From a virus: a stretch of DNA of 64,000 bases. The position numbers and the translations under genes are program-made. The notes below the pieces were generated by a model, which was given only the letters and a program-made list of their open reading frames with translations, had not been told where the DNA came from and searched no databases. Location: IMG/VR virus record IMGVR_UViG_3300010885_076238, positions 140,312 to 204,311 of that record. One strand, 5' to 3'. Positions 7,044-14,184 of the stretch are shown here, one piece after another. Numbering within the stretch: position 1 is the first letter of the stretch; each line of letters begins with the position of its first letter.

Positions 7044-7625
7044 ATGGACACTAAACTTTTTGATAGTCTGACCCGAGGTTGTTTTGAAGAACGATTTTTC
7101 GCCTATATGAAGGCTGTTGGTCTTGATCTAGTAACTGTCGCCTACAGTGGTGGTGGCGATAGTGGAGGAATGGACTATATGGAGTTCGATCCAGCCGTAA
7201 ACGACAAGATCAAGGACGGGATCAAGAATGATTTAGAAGAGCAACTTTGCAACCCAATTTATAGTAAGCATGGAGGCTTTGCCGATGGCGGCGGGTATCA
7301 TGTAAATGGTCAAGTGGTTTATGACGCTAATACTCAAACTGTCAACATTAGCGGAACAGACCATATAACCACCTACACTTATGAAGAAGGGCTAGAAGAC
7401 GAAGAGGCGGATGAAGAGACCAGACAAGAAGACTGGGAAGAGTGCGTTTATAGTAGGAGCGCAAAGCATCCCAAAAGTAAGGAATCCGACTACCTGTTTG
7501 CCTATCTATACGCCAGAGATTTTCTTGATAAGAAGTTGCCGGAAGACCTTCATAATAAAATGATGACCGAAGCGTCCATCAACGAAGATGAACACGCTAT
7601 AAAATATATGATAGAAATAAAATGA
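7044..7625 (+). CDS. DUF6878-like protein with C-terminal LPEDLHNKM segment
   Basis: 193 aa. The ATG is 6 nt after motif A (7012-7037); the AAGGAG inside the motif is probably upstream of the transcript start, so the mRNA may be leaderless. The N-terminal half has VTVAYSGGGDSGGMD and a glycine-rich GGFADGGGYHVNGQV segment followed by beta strands, resembling the DUF6878 family. The C-terminus (FAYLYARDFLDKKLPEDLHNK) resembles the repeat unit in the protein at 14185 and the LPxxLxN tails at 2726-3709. The stop overlaps the next start. Confidence 0.6.
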   Translation: MDTKLFDSLTRGCFEERFFAYMKAVGLDLVTVAYSGGGDSGGMDYMEFDPAVNDKIKDGIKNDLEEQLCNPIYSKHGGFADGGGYHVNGQVVYDANTQTVNISGTDHITTYTYEEGLEDEEADEETRQEDWEECVYSRSAKHPKSKESDYLFAYLYARDFLDKKLPEDLHNKMMTEASINEDEHAIKYMIEIK

Positions 7626-7834
7626 TGCGATATAACATTGACACTACGAATGGCGACCTTGTTCAAATCGACCTTGCTGGTGATTCTTGGATTGCCTCTG
7701 ACGACACTTCAATCCTTGTCACTTTGATAAAGTTCAACACTGACCCTTCTCAAAGTCTTTCTCTTTCCGTTACTAAGAAGGACTTGGAAAAAATAGTTTC
7801 TAATTTAAATATCATCCTGCCTAATAATAATTAA
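7622..7834 (+). CDS. Small hypothetical protein
   Basis: About 70 aa, beginning in an ATGATG that overlaps the upstream stop (coupled translation). Predicted beta strands in the first half and a helix near KKDLEKIVSNLN. Not recognised. Confidence 0.55.
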   Translation: MMRYNIDTTNGDLVQIDLAGDSWIASDDTSILVTLIKFNTDPSQSLSLSVTKKDLEKIVSNLNIILPNNN

Positions 7835-7853
7835 TCTAAAGAGTTATGTAAAT

Positions 7854-8084
7854 ATGAGATATCGAGATCAAATTAAAGAAGCCCGTAAGTGGTCGTATGT
7901 TGAAGCCGGATTCAGCGAGGAACTTCCTCCTGATGAGCGACAGGTCGCTCTTGAACGAGCGAATGCTTTGTACGAAGAAGCTGTCAAAGAGTTAGAAGAA
8001 CTTGAGGCAGAAGAAGACGAGAGCTATAGTAAGTACGAACGCAAGTATATCAAGACTAAGAAACGTTGGGATAATGCAGCATGA
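7854..8084 (+). CDS. Small charged helical protein
   Basis: 76 aa, ATG 6 nt after a degenerate motif A (TAATAA-12 nt-AGAGTTAT). It is strongly helical, with ALYEEAVKELEELEAEEDE. No family was recognised. A CTGCACAAATT element follows the stop. Confidence 0.6.
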   Translation: MRYRDQIKEARKWSYVEAGFSEELPPDERQVALERANALYEEAVKELEELEAEEDESYSKYERKYIKTKKRWDNAA

Positions 8085-8268
8085 TCTGCACAAATTCCAA
8101 GGAAACAAAATAAAATAAAAAATAATTTGTTTCCTCTACGGAATTAGGCTCCTATAATTAATATTTTATAGGGTCGAAACACCTGATGTTTATTTTTGGT
8201 GCAGCACTTTCTACTACTTATAGAGAGGCGGTCAAAAATAATTTTCCTCTTCGACCGTTATGCAGTAT

Positions 8269-8287
8269 GGCAGCGATTGAGACTGCC
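8269..8287 (+). promoter_or_regulatory. 5'-terminal mRNA hairpin (first of 13 copies)
   Basis: GGCAG-CGATTGAGA-CTGCC. Other copies: 8587-8605, 16370-16388, 17066-17084, 17505-17523, 18567-18585, 18887-18905, 20458-20476, 23400-23420, 24528-24546, 24977-24995, 25304-25320 and 25736-25754. Stems are GGCCG/CGGCC, GGCAG/CTGCC, GGGCAG/CTGCCC and GACCG/CGGTC, with compensatory changes and a 9-nt loop ending G[AT]GA. Each lies 7-9 nt after motif A and 10-40 nt before a Shine-Dalgarno sequence. The element should sit at the very 5' end of the transcript, where it may protect mRNA or bind a regulator. Confidence 0.75.
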
Positions 8288-8308
8288 AAGCTCAACTGGG
8301 AACATGAA

Positions 8309-8551
8309 ATGTATCTGGTTCTGATGATTAGCAACAACCGCGTCACCTACGCAAAGGCGTTTGACCAGTGGGATTCGGCTGTGCTGTGTGCTGACAACGT
8401 GGTTATGGATATTGCCGGGGTTTCAAACGATATGCTCGATTGGGAGAACGGCGATTACCGCACGGTCTACGAGCATACAAACGGCACTACAGTGACGATT
8501 GAGACGCTGGACGGGCCGGGAGCTAAGAGTTCGGAAATTCTTGGTTCGTAA
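8309..8551 (+). CDS. Small hypothetical protein
   Basis: 80 aa from the ATG at 8309, preceded by GGGAAC after the 5' hairpin. The in-frame ATG at 8267 belongs to the hairpin (its apparent MAAIETA peptide recurs out of frame elsewhere) and is rejected as the start. It has alternating strands and DMLDWENGDYRTVYEH. Not recognised. Confidence 0.6.
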   Translation: MYLVLMISNNRVTYAKAFDQWDSAVLCADNVVMDIAGVSNDMLDWENGDYRTVYEHTNGTTVTIETLDGPGAKSSEILGS

Positions 8552-8626
8552 GAAATAATTTTCGATCTAGTTCGTTATCCCAATGTGGCAGCGATTGAGA
8601 CTGCCGCAGCAACCGGAGCAAAAAAG

Positions 8627-8872
8627 ATGAAGAAAAATGTTTGGTTGAGTTCTGACCCCGCAAACACCGAGGGCGGAGACATGGGCTTCTGGTGGAATCG
8701 TGGTTGCAACAGCATTGCCGCTGTCTCTGTTGATGAAACCGGGCTGCGTTTCGATGGCAGCGACTTCACGGTCGTCATCGACAACCCAGGCCAGACCAAC
8801 GAGAGCGTGAAAGTGCTGGTCAACGACGTGGTCGTCTTCGGTTCTGTCAAGACCAAGGCCAAGGCGAGTTGA
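8627..8872 (+). CDS. Small hypothetical protein
   Basis: 81 aa. CCGGAG lies 9 nt upstream of the ATG, downstream of motif A (8553) and the second 5' hairpin. Contains GGDMGFWWNRGCNS and a beta-rich C-terminus. Function unknown. A perfect GC hairpin follows the stop. Confidence 0.6.
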   Translation: MKKNVWLSSDPANTEGGDMGFWWNRGCNSIAAVSVDETGLRFDGSDFTVVIDNPGQTNESVKVLVNDVVVFGSVKTKAKAS

Positions 8873-8878
8873 GTCCTA

Positions 8879-8909
8879 CCCTCCCCTGCCCATCAAGGGC
8901 AGGGGAGGG
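8879..8909 (+). terminator. GC-rich hairpin terminator without U-tract
   Basis: CCCTCCCCTGCCC / GGGCAGGGGAGGG, 13 perfect pairs, 5-nt loop, 6 bp after the stop at 8872. Similar U-less hairpins close the units at 13357, 16168, 16997, 18499, 20083 and 23658. Confidence 0.7.
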
Positions 8910-8959
8910 AGCTAGAAAATAATTTTCAATCCAGTTCGTTATACAAGTAGGAGAAAAAA

Positions 8960-9322
8960 ATGAGAATTACTGCTAAAGAAGCTGCTGATCGTTTGCGTGT
9001 GAGTTATGTAGTTGCTGCGGGCATCATGGCCCACCTAGAAGAGACAGGCGCAGCGAAGGTTGTGGAAAAGAAGTTCCATGCCAGCGGGAAGGGAAAGCCG
9101 ACTCGCGTGTATGAAGTTGAACAGCATACTGTGCTGAACTTCGGAGACGTTGCTGCTGCTGCCGCCGCACCCGTAGTCGAGCCAGTTGTAGTCGAGCCAG
9201 TTGTGTTCACGACTCCGGTTGTCGAGGCTCCGGCTGTTGTCGAGGTTGTCGAGGAGAAGATCGAAACGCTCGACCATGTAGCGGCTGCGTTGGCTCGACT
9301 CAAGGCCGACAACGCCGCGTGA
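8960..9322 (+). CDS. Winged-helix DNA-binding-like protein (paralogue 2 of 3)
   Basis: 120 aa, motif A at 8917 and AGGAG upstream. Helix-turn-helix TAKEAADRLRVSYVVAAGI, wing KKFHASGKGKPTRVYEV, then an Ala/Val/Pro-rich linker written with repeated GTAGTCGAGCCAGTT units, and the C-terminal helix TLDHVAAALARLKA. It is very close to the protein at 12985 and more distant from 741. The two-part layout suggests a DNA-binding head and a short interaction tail. Confidence 0.65.
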   Translation: MRITAKEAADRLRVSYVVAAGIMAHLEETGAAKVVEKKFHASGKGKPTRVYEVEQHTVLNFGDVAAAAAAPVVEPVVVEPVVFTTPVVEAPAVVEVVEEKIETLDHVAAALARLKADNAA

Positions 9323-9363
9323 AATAAAAATTGATTTATTTCGTTATCTGATTAGGAGAAACA

Positions 9364-9750
9364 ATGACCACTACAAATCGTTCCCCCTACACTGCCGCTG
9401 TACTTGAAGCCGACAGTCACACCACCCTAATGGGATGGGTTCGTGACAATCACGAAATCCCCGGCGATTTTCTGCTCAAGGGACACCATTGCACTGCCGA
9501 CACTAAGCCCGCCGCAAAAAGCTTGGCAGGCCATATGGTCGGCCAGCGTGTCGAACTGCGTGTTGTTCGATTCGGTCGGCTTGAAGGAATTATGGCAGTA
9601 GAAGTAGAAACTGTGATGCCATCGAAGAATACTCGAAAGCACGTTACGATTTGCCATGCACCCGATGTCAAGCCCATGATGTCAAACAGCATAGTCGAAT
9701 GGGTTGATGTGCAGCCGTTCATCCTGTACGGGGTAGTGCAGGAGGTGTAA
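9364..9750 (+). CDS. 2H-phosphoesterase-like protein
   Basis: 128 aa, motif A at 9322 and AGGAG upstream. Two H-x-T motifs about 70 residues apart (HHCTAD near 40 and HVTICH near 97) match the hallmark of the 2H superfamily, which acts on cyclic or linear phosphodiesters of RNA ends or nucleotides. The intervening strands (VELRVVRFGRLEGIMAVEVE) fit the duplicated fold. With the receiver-like protein at 20138 it hints at RNA-end processing. Assignment rests on motifs alone. Confidence 0.5.
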   Translation: MTTTNRSPYTAAVLEADSHTTLMGWVRDNHEIPGDFLLKGHHCTADTKPAAKSLAGHMVGQRVELRVVRFGRLEGIMAVEVETVMPSKNTRKHVTICHAPDVKPMMSNSIVEWVDVQPFILYGVVQEV

Positions 9751-9837
9751 AGGCGAACACCTAATGTCTATAAAGCGGTTGGCTAGATAGCATAAAATAA
9801 AAATTGATTTATTTCGTTATCTGATTAGGAGAAATTC

Positions 9838-10014
9838 ATGGAAAATTTCGTAGGAAAAACTGTTGCGTCGGTAGAGTACCCATCCAAGTACGCCCGAGTA
9901 GTTTTGACCTTTACTGATGGCACGAAGTTGCTTATAAAGGAAGTTGGGTACGAAGGTGAACTTGAGGTTCGAGTCGATGGAACTGTTGTGGAAGGCGAAG
10001 AGGATGGAGAGTAA
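9838..10014 (+). CDS. Small acidic beta-rich protein
   Basis: 58 aa, AGGAG 7 nt upstream, motif A at 9795. It begins MENFVGKTVASVEYPSK and ends with an acidic tail (EGEEDGE). The alternating pattern (VVLTFTDGTKLLI) suggests a small beta-barrel. Not recognised. Confidence 0.6.
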   Translation: MENFVGKTVASVEYPSKYARVVLTFTDGTKLLIKEVGYEGELEVRVDGTVVEGEEDGE

Positions 10015-10037
10015 GTAAACACCTAATGTCTATAAAA

Positions 10038-10343
10038 ATGCAGTGGATTAGTTTTTTCGGCCCGCGCCGTCCAATCAACGGACAAAAGATTTTCTACTAC
10101 GGCGAGCATATCGGCGTTTGGAGTGGAACGTACAGCCTAGACTGGAATGATCCGGTTAGCCCCCATAGGATAATTTGTGGGGAAAAGCCAAGCAAGGAAA
10201 CCTCCGATGTATTGGCTGAGTACGGCTTGAACAATATCACCATGATTGTAGATCGAATGGATGCTCCTTGGTGGATGCCAGACGAGGGTCAGCCCAAGCC
10301 AGAAAAGCCAGATCAAAATTACCCGCCAGAATATCCAAAATAA
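10038..10343 (+). CDS. Hypothetical protein, directly behind motif B
   Basis: 101 aa from the ATG at 10038; the in-frame ATG at 10026 lies inside motif B. Motif B is the only recognisable signal upstream, 4 nt before the ATG, so this gene is a test case for motif B as a promoter. It contains GQKIFYYGEHIGVWSGTYS and a Pro/Lys-rich C-terminus. Function unknown. Confidence 0.5.
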   Translation: MQWISFFGPRRPINGQKIFYYGEHIGVWSGTYSLDWNDPVSPHRIICGEKPSKETSDVLAEYGLNNITMIVDRMDAPWWMPDEGQPKPEKPDQNYPPEYPK

Positions 10344-10380
10344 TTTTTAGTTCGGTTCGTTATACAAATAACAATACAAT

Positions 10381-10509
10381 ACGCGGCCTGCTGAAGTAGG
10401 TGGAACGTAACCACCTATACCAGTTCTGTGCGAGGAACTGGCAGGGGTAGTAGGGCAATCGCAAGCCCGAAATGAGAAAAGCCACAGCAATTACCACCGT
10501 GGCCCGCGT
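10381..10509 (+). ncRNA. Structured RNA 1 of a five-RNA cluster
   Basis: Motif A (10338-10363) is followed by a multibranch fold. The closing stem is ACGCGGCC (10381) with GGCCCGCGT (10501). Inside are hairpins TAGGTGG-7 nt-CCACCTA, CCAGTTC-8 nt-GAACTGG and GGGC-8 nt-GCCC. No reading frame explains the stretch. It resembles no family I can name. Confidence 0.6.
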
Positions 10510-10524
10510 AAAAATAATTTATTA

Positions 10525-10628
10525 CAATGCGTAGGTTAAGCGTTGAGCAGCCAGCGGTTGGCGGGAGTACTACCACAACCGTCCGTTAGACCAGCATAGG
10601 AAAGTGTGGGTAAAATCCCGCCGCATTG
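10525..10628 (+). ncRNA. Structured RNA 2 of the cluster
   Basis: CAATGCG (10525-10531) pairs with CGCATTG (10622-10628), enclosing GCGGTTG/CAACCGT and GTGGG-TAAAA-TCCCG pairing. A motif-A-like AAATAA sits just upstream at 10511. No plausible gene. It may be processed from the same transcript as its neighbours. Confidence 0.55.
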
Positions 10629-10648
10629 ATAATTTTAGTTATGTGATT

Positions 10649-10788
10649 AGAGAGAACAAGACAGGGGACGCAAGGTTGTTCGCGGCTGTCGAAGGCCAAG
10701 ACGGTTCGCTAAATAGACCTACGTTGAAGCAACATAGATCGCGTTCTGTGGCCGGTGCGACTCCGGGCGTCTCCTGTCCTGTTCTCTT
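10649..10788 (+). ncRNA. Structured RNA 3 of the cluster, long closing stem
   Basis: AGAGAACAAGACAGGGGACGC at 10651-10671 pairs with GCGTCTCC...TGTTCTCT ending near 10787, about 22 pairs with one mismatch and one G-T. About 95 nt of further structured sequence lies inside, including a GACGG...CCGGTGCG region. No coding potential. The next motif A starts at 10792, immediately after. Confidence 0.6.
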
Positions 10789-10812
10789 GAAAAATAATTT
10801 TCCTTTCTGTTC

Positions 10813-10950
10813 GTTATGTGATTGTGGTGGGTTGCAAGGCCGGATGAACGGCTCCCCAATGGCTGTCATGAAAGCCGGGAAGTTGAATAGGTGGTCAAGT
10901 CGATGGTTTCAAACCAAAGGCGAATCCACTCACCCACATTTTTTCTTCTA
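10813..10950 (+). ncRNA. Structured RNA 4 of the cluster with terminator-like end
   Basis: It begins after motif A (10792-10817). TGTGG-TGGGTT near 10823 pairs with AATCCA-CTCACCCACA near 10923, and a small TGGTTT-CA-AACCA hairpin lies inside. The 3' side runs directly into TTTTTT at 10939-10944, a Rho-independent end. No convincing reading frame. Confidence 0.5.
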
Positions 10951-10961
10951 ATTTCTATATA

Positions 10962-11029
10962 CAGCAGAGAGAACTCGCCAAGAGGCCCAACGGCCACACT
11001 GGGAGAATTGGAGTAAGGAGCCTCTGCTG
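10962..11029 (+). ncRNA. Structured RNA 5 / 5' UTR element of the gene at 11048
   Basis: CAGCAGAG (10962-10969) pairs with CTCTGCTG (11022-11029), enclosing GAGGCCCAACGGCC and a purine-rich GGGAGAATTGGAGTAAGGAG strand. It ends 19 nt before a gene with AAAGGAG, so it could be a cis-regulatory leader or the last RNA of the cluster. Confidence 0.5.
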
Positions 11030-11047
11030 GGTTTCAAAGGAGTAAAT

Positions 11048-11203
11048 ATGTCAAAGCAAGAAATGATCGAAATTGTGGATTCTCAGGTCAAGTACGGACT
11101 GCCCAGAGAGGAAGCAATCCGCCTACTAGCTTTCTTTATGGACGAAGATGATCCAGAGAACAACGCAGAGATTTGGTTTCAGCAAAAAATCGGCGGCGGT
11201 TGA
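11048..11203 (+). CDS. Small hypothetical protein
   Basis: 51 aa, AAAGGAG 6 nt upstream. Begins MSKQEMIEIVDSQVKYGLPREE, acidic in the middle (MDEDDPENNAE). Preceded by the structured element at 10962. Not recognised. Confidence 0.6.
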   Translation: MSKQEMIEIVDSQVKYGLPREEAIRLLAFFMDEDDPENNAEIWFQQKIGGG

Positions 11204-11248
11204 AAATAATTTCTGCCCTAATTCGTTATAAAATCAAGGAGATCATCA

Positions 11249-11473
11249 ATGACACTTGCAGAAGCCCGCAAGATGGCCCAAGAAGATGCTGACGATTATC
11301 AAGTCGTCGTCAATCTGATCTATGACAAACTCGCTGAGTACCCTGTGACTGACGATGGCGAGGACAACCGATACGGATTCTGTGCAGTAGGTGCTATGGA
11401 CATTATGTTTCCAGAATACCTCAAGGATTACTGGAACGTAGTGGGCGTGGTAAGCCCCAAGGGAGGAATATGA
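11249..11473 (+). CDS. Small hypothetical protein
   Basis: 74 aa, motif A at 11204, AAGGAG upstream. Contains DNRYGFCAVGAMDIMFPEY. The stop overlaps the next ATG by 4 nt, so the two are coupled. Function unknown. Confidence 0.6.
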   Translation: MTLAEARKMAQEDADDYQVVVNLIYDKLAEYPVTDDGEDNRYGFCAVGAMDIMFPEYLKDYWNVVGVVSPKGGI

Positions 11474-11658
11474 AAATGTTAGGAAGTTGCCATTGCGGAT
11501 CAGGCCAGCCTAGTTGGTGGGAAAACGATGCCAGAGGAATCCCTCTTGCAAGAATTTGCGAAAAGTGCAAAGAGGAAAAGCTGTCTAAGTACCGACCAGA
11601 AGTTCTGTCTAACTCAAACTACGAGGCAGACGAACCTATAGAGCCAGAAGATTACTAA
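11470..11658 (+). CDS. Small zinc-binding-type phage protein (CxCGSG...CxxC)
   Basis: 62 aa, coupled to the gene at 11249. It has CHCGSGQPSWWENDARGIPL, then ICEKCKEEKLSKYRPEVL and an acidic EADEPIEPEDY end. Small proteins with this CxCGSG/CxxC plan are common in phages and bacteria; four Cys probably bind zinc. Molecular role unknown. Confidence 0.7.
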   Translation: MKMLGSCHCGSGQPSWWENDARGIPLARICEKCKEEKLSKYRPEVLSNSNYEADEPIEPEDY

Positions 11659-11673
11659 ACGGAGAGAATAATT

Positions 11674-11901
11674 ATGCAGGCGGACATAGCCACCTTGACC
11701 GTCAAGGCGAGGCAAAAGGCTCGCAAATGGGTCAAGGAAAGGCTGAAAATGCACCCCGGCAAGTTCGTGGTCAAACAAGGTGAGCAGTCTTGTCCTTGCT
11801 GGAACGGGGAAAACGCTATTCAGTTAGAGAACACGACCGACAGATGGAGCGGTTGGTTCCCCGTAACAGACATAGAAATCTCTAGCGACAATGAAAAATA
11901 A
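11674..11901 (+). CDS. Small basic hypothetical protein
   Basis: 75 aa, CGGAGAG upstream, same unit as 11470. Begins with a basic helix (KARQKARKWVKERLKMHPGK), then a CPCWNGENAIQLE beta region. Could bind nucleic acid; not recognised. Confidence 0.55.
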   Translation: MQADIATLTVKARQKARKWVKERLKMHPGKFVVKQGEQSCPCWNGENAIQLENTTDRWSGWFPVTDIEISSDNEK

Positions 11902-11927
11902 TTTTCACTTTTACTCGTTATCTATAT

Positions 11928-12158
11928 ATGGAACATTTAGGACATCAAAAATGGTGGTGCGACGTTTGCGACTCCAGGCAAGTGGATAGCAAAGATTCCA
12001 CAACTGGTTCGTACTATCAAGTAGCTGGCATGGAACATCCAGCCAGATCAAAAGAAGAAAAATGGACATCCATTATTTTCGCTGTCTGCTGCGAGTGTGA
12101 ACCAATCAAGGCTTTGCACAAAATCAAAGTCGAAAACCAAGTCGTTCGTAAAAATTAG
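11928..12158 (+). CDS. Small cysteine-rich protein, possibly leaderless mRNA
   Basis: 76 aa. ATG 6 nt after motif A (11896-11921), no Shine-Dalgarno sequence. WWCDVCDSRQ and CCECEP give two Cys pairs suited to a zinc ribbon. A TAATAT-rich stretch and motif B follow. Confidence 0.6.
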   Translation: MEHLGHQKWWCDVCDSRQVDSKDSTTGSYYQVAGMEHPARSKEEKWTSIIFAVCCECEPIKALHKIKVENQVVRKN

Positions 12159-12284
12159 CTAATATACAAAATATTAATTAGCCAATAATTATTATTTTCA
12201 ACACCTGATGTTTATATGGAAACTAGACGGGGGCAATAAAATAATTTTCATTTCAAATCGTTATGTTCTTAGGAGGACAATGAA

Positions 12285-12467
12285 ATGAAAATTTGCACCA
12301 CCGATTCTATCTTGGAAAGCATCACTCAAAACAAGTTTGATGATGAATCCAATTCTCGTTCTGGCCGCATGAGTGGCGAAATGATGCGAATTGCCGACGA
12401 AGTCGAGCAAGAGCTAGAGGACGAGTTCATGGACGAGTGTGACGAGAGCAACAGGGAAGCGGCGTAA
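12285..12467 (+). CDS. Small acidic protein
   Basis: 60 aa, motif A at 12239 and AGGAGG upstream. Its C-terminal half is very acidic (DEVEQELEDEFMDECDE). Not recognised; a protein- or DNA-mimic role is speculative. Confidence 0.6.
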   Translation: MKICTTDSILESITQNKFDDESNSRSGRMSGEMMRIADEVEQELEDEFMDECDESNREAA

Positions 12468-12555
12468 AGCCAGCATTTCCAAGGGTTTGCTGCTTGTCTC
12501 TTTTTTTTGGAAGCGCCGACCGACATTGGTCGTAGTTATCTCACAGGAGGAACCT

Positions 12556-12906
12556 ATGTATCGAAATTATGAAGAATACGAATCTGCTTTCGACAAGTTG
12601 CTAGATAACGCTCCTGCAAACGTCAAAATCAAAAAAAAGACGAGACAGGAGTTCGATTACGAAAATTATCGTGACAAGATCGAATGGTATTTGATGGAGG
12701 AATGGGGCACTGAGCCTTTCCACGAAATTTTCTTCGGCCATATCAGTGAGATCGAATCGGACGAGCCTACTCCCGAAGATTTTCGTGCAGAGGAATTGCA
12801 TGGCTGCGTCTATGACATCATCGACAGTTGCTACGAGAAGAAATTCAGCGTGAATCAGGCAGCGTCGAAAATTTATTTGTATTTGAAAAAAGAGAAGGCC
12901 ATCTAA
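12556..12906 (+). CDS. Hypothetical protein
   Basis: 116 aa from the ATG with AGGAGG 6 nt upstream; the frame is open further upstream but that part overlaps the previous gene. Contains MYRNYEEYESAFDKLL and a C-terminal amphipathic helix (KKFSVNQAASKIYLYLKK). Function unknown. Confidence 0.6.
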   Translation: MYRNYEEYESAFDKLLDNAPANVKIKKKTRQEFDYENYRDKIEWYLMEEWGTEPFHEIFFGHISEIESDEPTPEDFRAEELHGCVYDIIDSCYEKKFSVNQAASKIYLYLKKEKAI

Positions 12907-12984
12907 TCAGGGCAAAATTTTTTTCGGTTCGGATCGTTATACCAATACAGGCCATGTGGCCTACTAACAAGGAGAAAAAGAAAA

Positions 12985-13341
12985 ATGCGTTTGACTGCGA
13001 AAGAAGCCGCCGAAAGGCTGAGTGTGAGTTATGTGATTGCCGCCGGTATTATGTCTTATCTTGAGGACACTGGTAAGGCCAAGGTTGTAGAGAAGAAGTT
13101 TCATGCAAGTGGGAAGGGTAAGCCAACCCGTGTCTATGAAGTAGATCAACTTACAGTGATTGACTTTGGTGATGCCGTTGCAAAGCCAGAAGTCGTGACG
13201 GTGACGGAGACAGTTGCAGTGACGGAGACGGTTGCGGTGACGGAGACGCTTCCAGCCGTGGCAGAGATTGCAGAGGATCGCGTCGAAACGCTGGATCATG
13301 TCGCTGCGGCTCTGGCTAGGCTGAAGTCTGAGGCTGCGTAA
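12985..13341 (+). CDS. Winged-helix DNA-binding-like protein (paralogue 3 of 3)
   Basis: 118 aa, motif A-like signal at 12915, AGGAG upstream. Nearly the same head as 8960 (TAKEAAERLSVSYVIAAGI, FHASGKGKPTRVYEV), a linker of repeated VTVTETVAVTETVAV units, and the tail TLDHVAAALARLKSEAA. Retention of three copies in one early-type region suggests dosage or divergent targets. Confidence 0.65.
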   Translation: MRLTAKEAAERLSVSYVIAAGIMSYLEDTGKAKVVEKKFHASGKGKPTRVYEVDQLTVIDFGDAVAKPEVVTVTETVAVTETVAVTETLPAVAEIAEDRVETLDHVAAALARLKSEAA

Positions 13342-13356
13342 TACGCGCCCATAGGA

Positions 13357-13397
13357 ATCCATCCCCCTCTGCTTCTCAATCGCGGAGGGGGGTGGAT
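13357..13397 (+). terminator. GC-rich hairpin after winged-helix gene 3
   Basis: ATCCATCCCCCTC / GAGGGGGGTGGAT with a 15-nt loop, one mismatch, 16 bp after the stop. No U-tract. Confidence 0.6.
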
Positions 13398-13430
13398 AAA
13401 CCTAAATTTGTGCTACTATAATAATACAAC

Positions 13431-13518
13431 AATCGGCCGTCCGGCCGTGCCGCCACAAGCGCCACGGGTTGATTCCCCACGGGAGCCAGCCATCAAAGAC
13501 CGGCCCGCCGATTATTGC
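13431..13518 (+). ncRNA. Structured RNA upstream of tRNA-Leu
   Basis: A TATAAT-like box (about 13424) precedes CAACAATCGGC, which pairs with GCCGATTATTG at 13508-13518 (one mismatch). Inside are GGCCG-TC-CGGCC and CCACGGG...CCCCACGGG repeats. No coding frame is convincing. The tRNA starts only 5 bp later, so the two are probably on one transcript and separated by processing. Confidence 0.45.
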
Positions 13519-13522
13519 ACAA

Positions 13523-13606
13523 GCCGAAGTGGCGGAATTGGCAGACGCGCCAGACTCAAAATCTGGTGTCCAAAAAGACGTGTGGGTTCAATTCCCACCT
13601 TCGGCA
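13523..13606 (+). tRNA. tRNA-Leu (CAA)
   Basis: Class II tRNA. Acceptor GCCGAAG/CTTCGGC, A73; anticodon stem CCAGA/TCTGG, loop CTCAAAA, anticodon CAA; long variable arm GTCCAAAAAGAC; T-arm GTGGG-TTCAATT-CCCAC. Confidence 0.93.
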
Positions 13607-13691
13607 GTAACACCTACCGTTTATTATTAATTAATAATAAACCTATAAAATAATTAGTTCGCTCAATCGTTATTTGGTATGGAGGAAGGAT

Positions 13692-13868
13692 ATGTTTAGC
13701 AGGGAAGATTTACTTACAATTTTAGCGTGTTTGGAATGTAAAGAATACAACACGCAAGGCAAGATAGATTCAAGAGTTCCAGTAGAGGACGGCAAGAACG
13801 TCATCGACATCGTTGATATGTTGAACAGGATCGAAAAAATCAAAACTGTTATCAGGGATCAATTGTAA
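13692..13868 (+). CDS. Small hypothetical protein
   Basis: 58 aa from the ATG at 13692 (GGAGGAAGG upstream). Motif A at 13648. Helical, ENGKNVI-like DIVDMLNRIEKIKTVI end. An almost identical promoter stretch (AATTAGTTCGCTCAATCG) recurs before the next gene, pointing to a recent local duplication. Confidence 0.6.
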   Translation: MFSREDLLTILACLECKEYNTQGKIDSRVPVEDGKNVIDIVDMLNRIEKIKTVIRDQL

Positions 13869-13937
13869 ATTCCTAAAATAATTAGTTCGCTCAATCGTTA
13901 TTTGGTATAGGGAAGATTTACTAAAAGAGAGAGTCTT

Positions 13938-14177
13938 ATGATTTTCAAACTGTTCAATGGAGCAAAAACTACAGAGGCTTGGAATCCTAATAGCCCTGAG
14001 TTTATTGACGATTGGAAACCGGAAGAACACATCATCAAGTGTCAGGCGGTTCAAGTTACTTACTGCAATCATATCAAAGTTCATGTTGACGATGATATGA
14101 TCGAGTTTCACTGGGACGAAGATGGCTTTATTGAACACGATGGCGTGTTTTATGGCGATTTCATCGTAGAAGGATAA
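13938..14177 (+). CDS. Small hypothetical protein
   Basis: 79 aa, motif A at 13876, weak purine-rich ribosome site (AAGAGAGAG). Beta-rich, His/Asp-containing (HVDDDMIEFHWDEDG). Not recognised. Confidence 0.55.
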   Translation: MIFKLFNGAKTTEAWNPNSPEFIDDWKPEEHIIKCQAVQVTYCNHIKVHVDDDMIEFHWDEDGFIEHDGVFYGDFIVEG

Positions 14178-14184
14178 ATTACAA

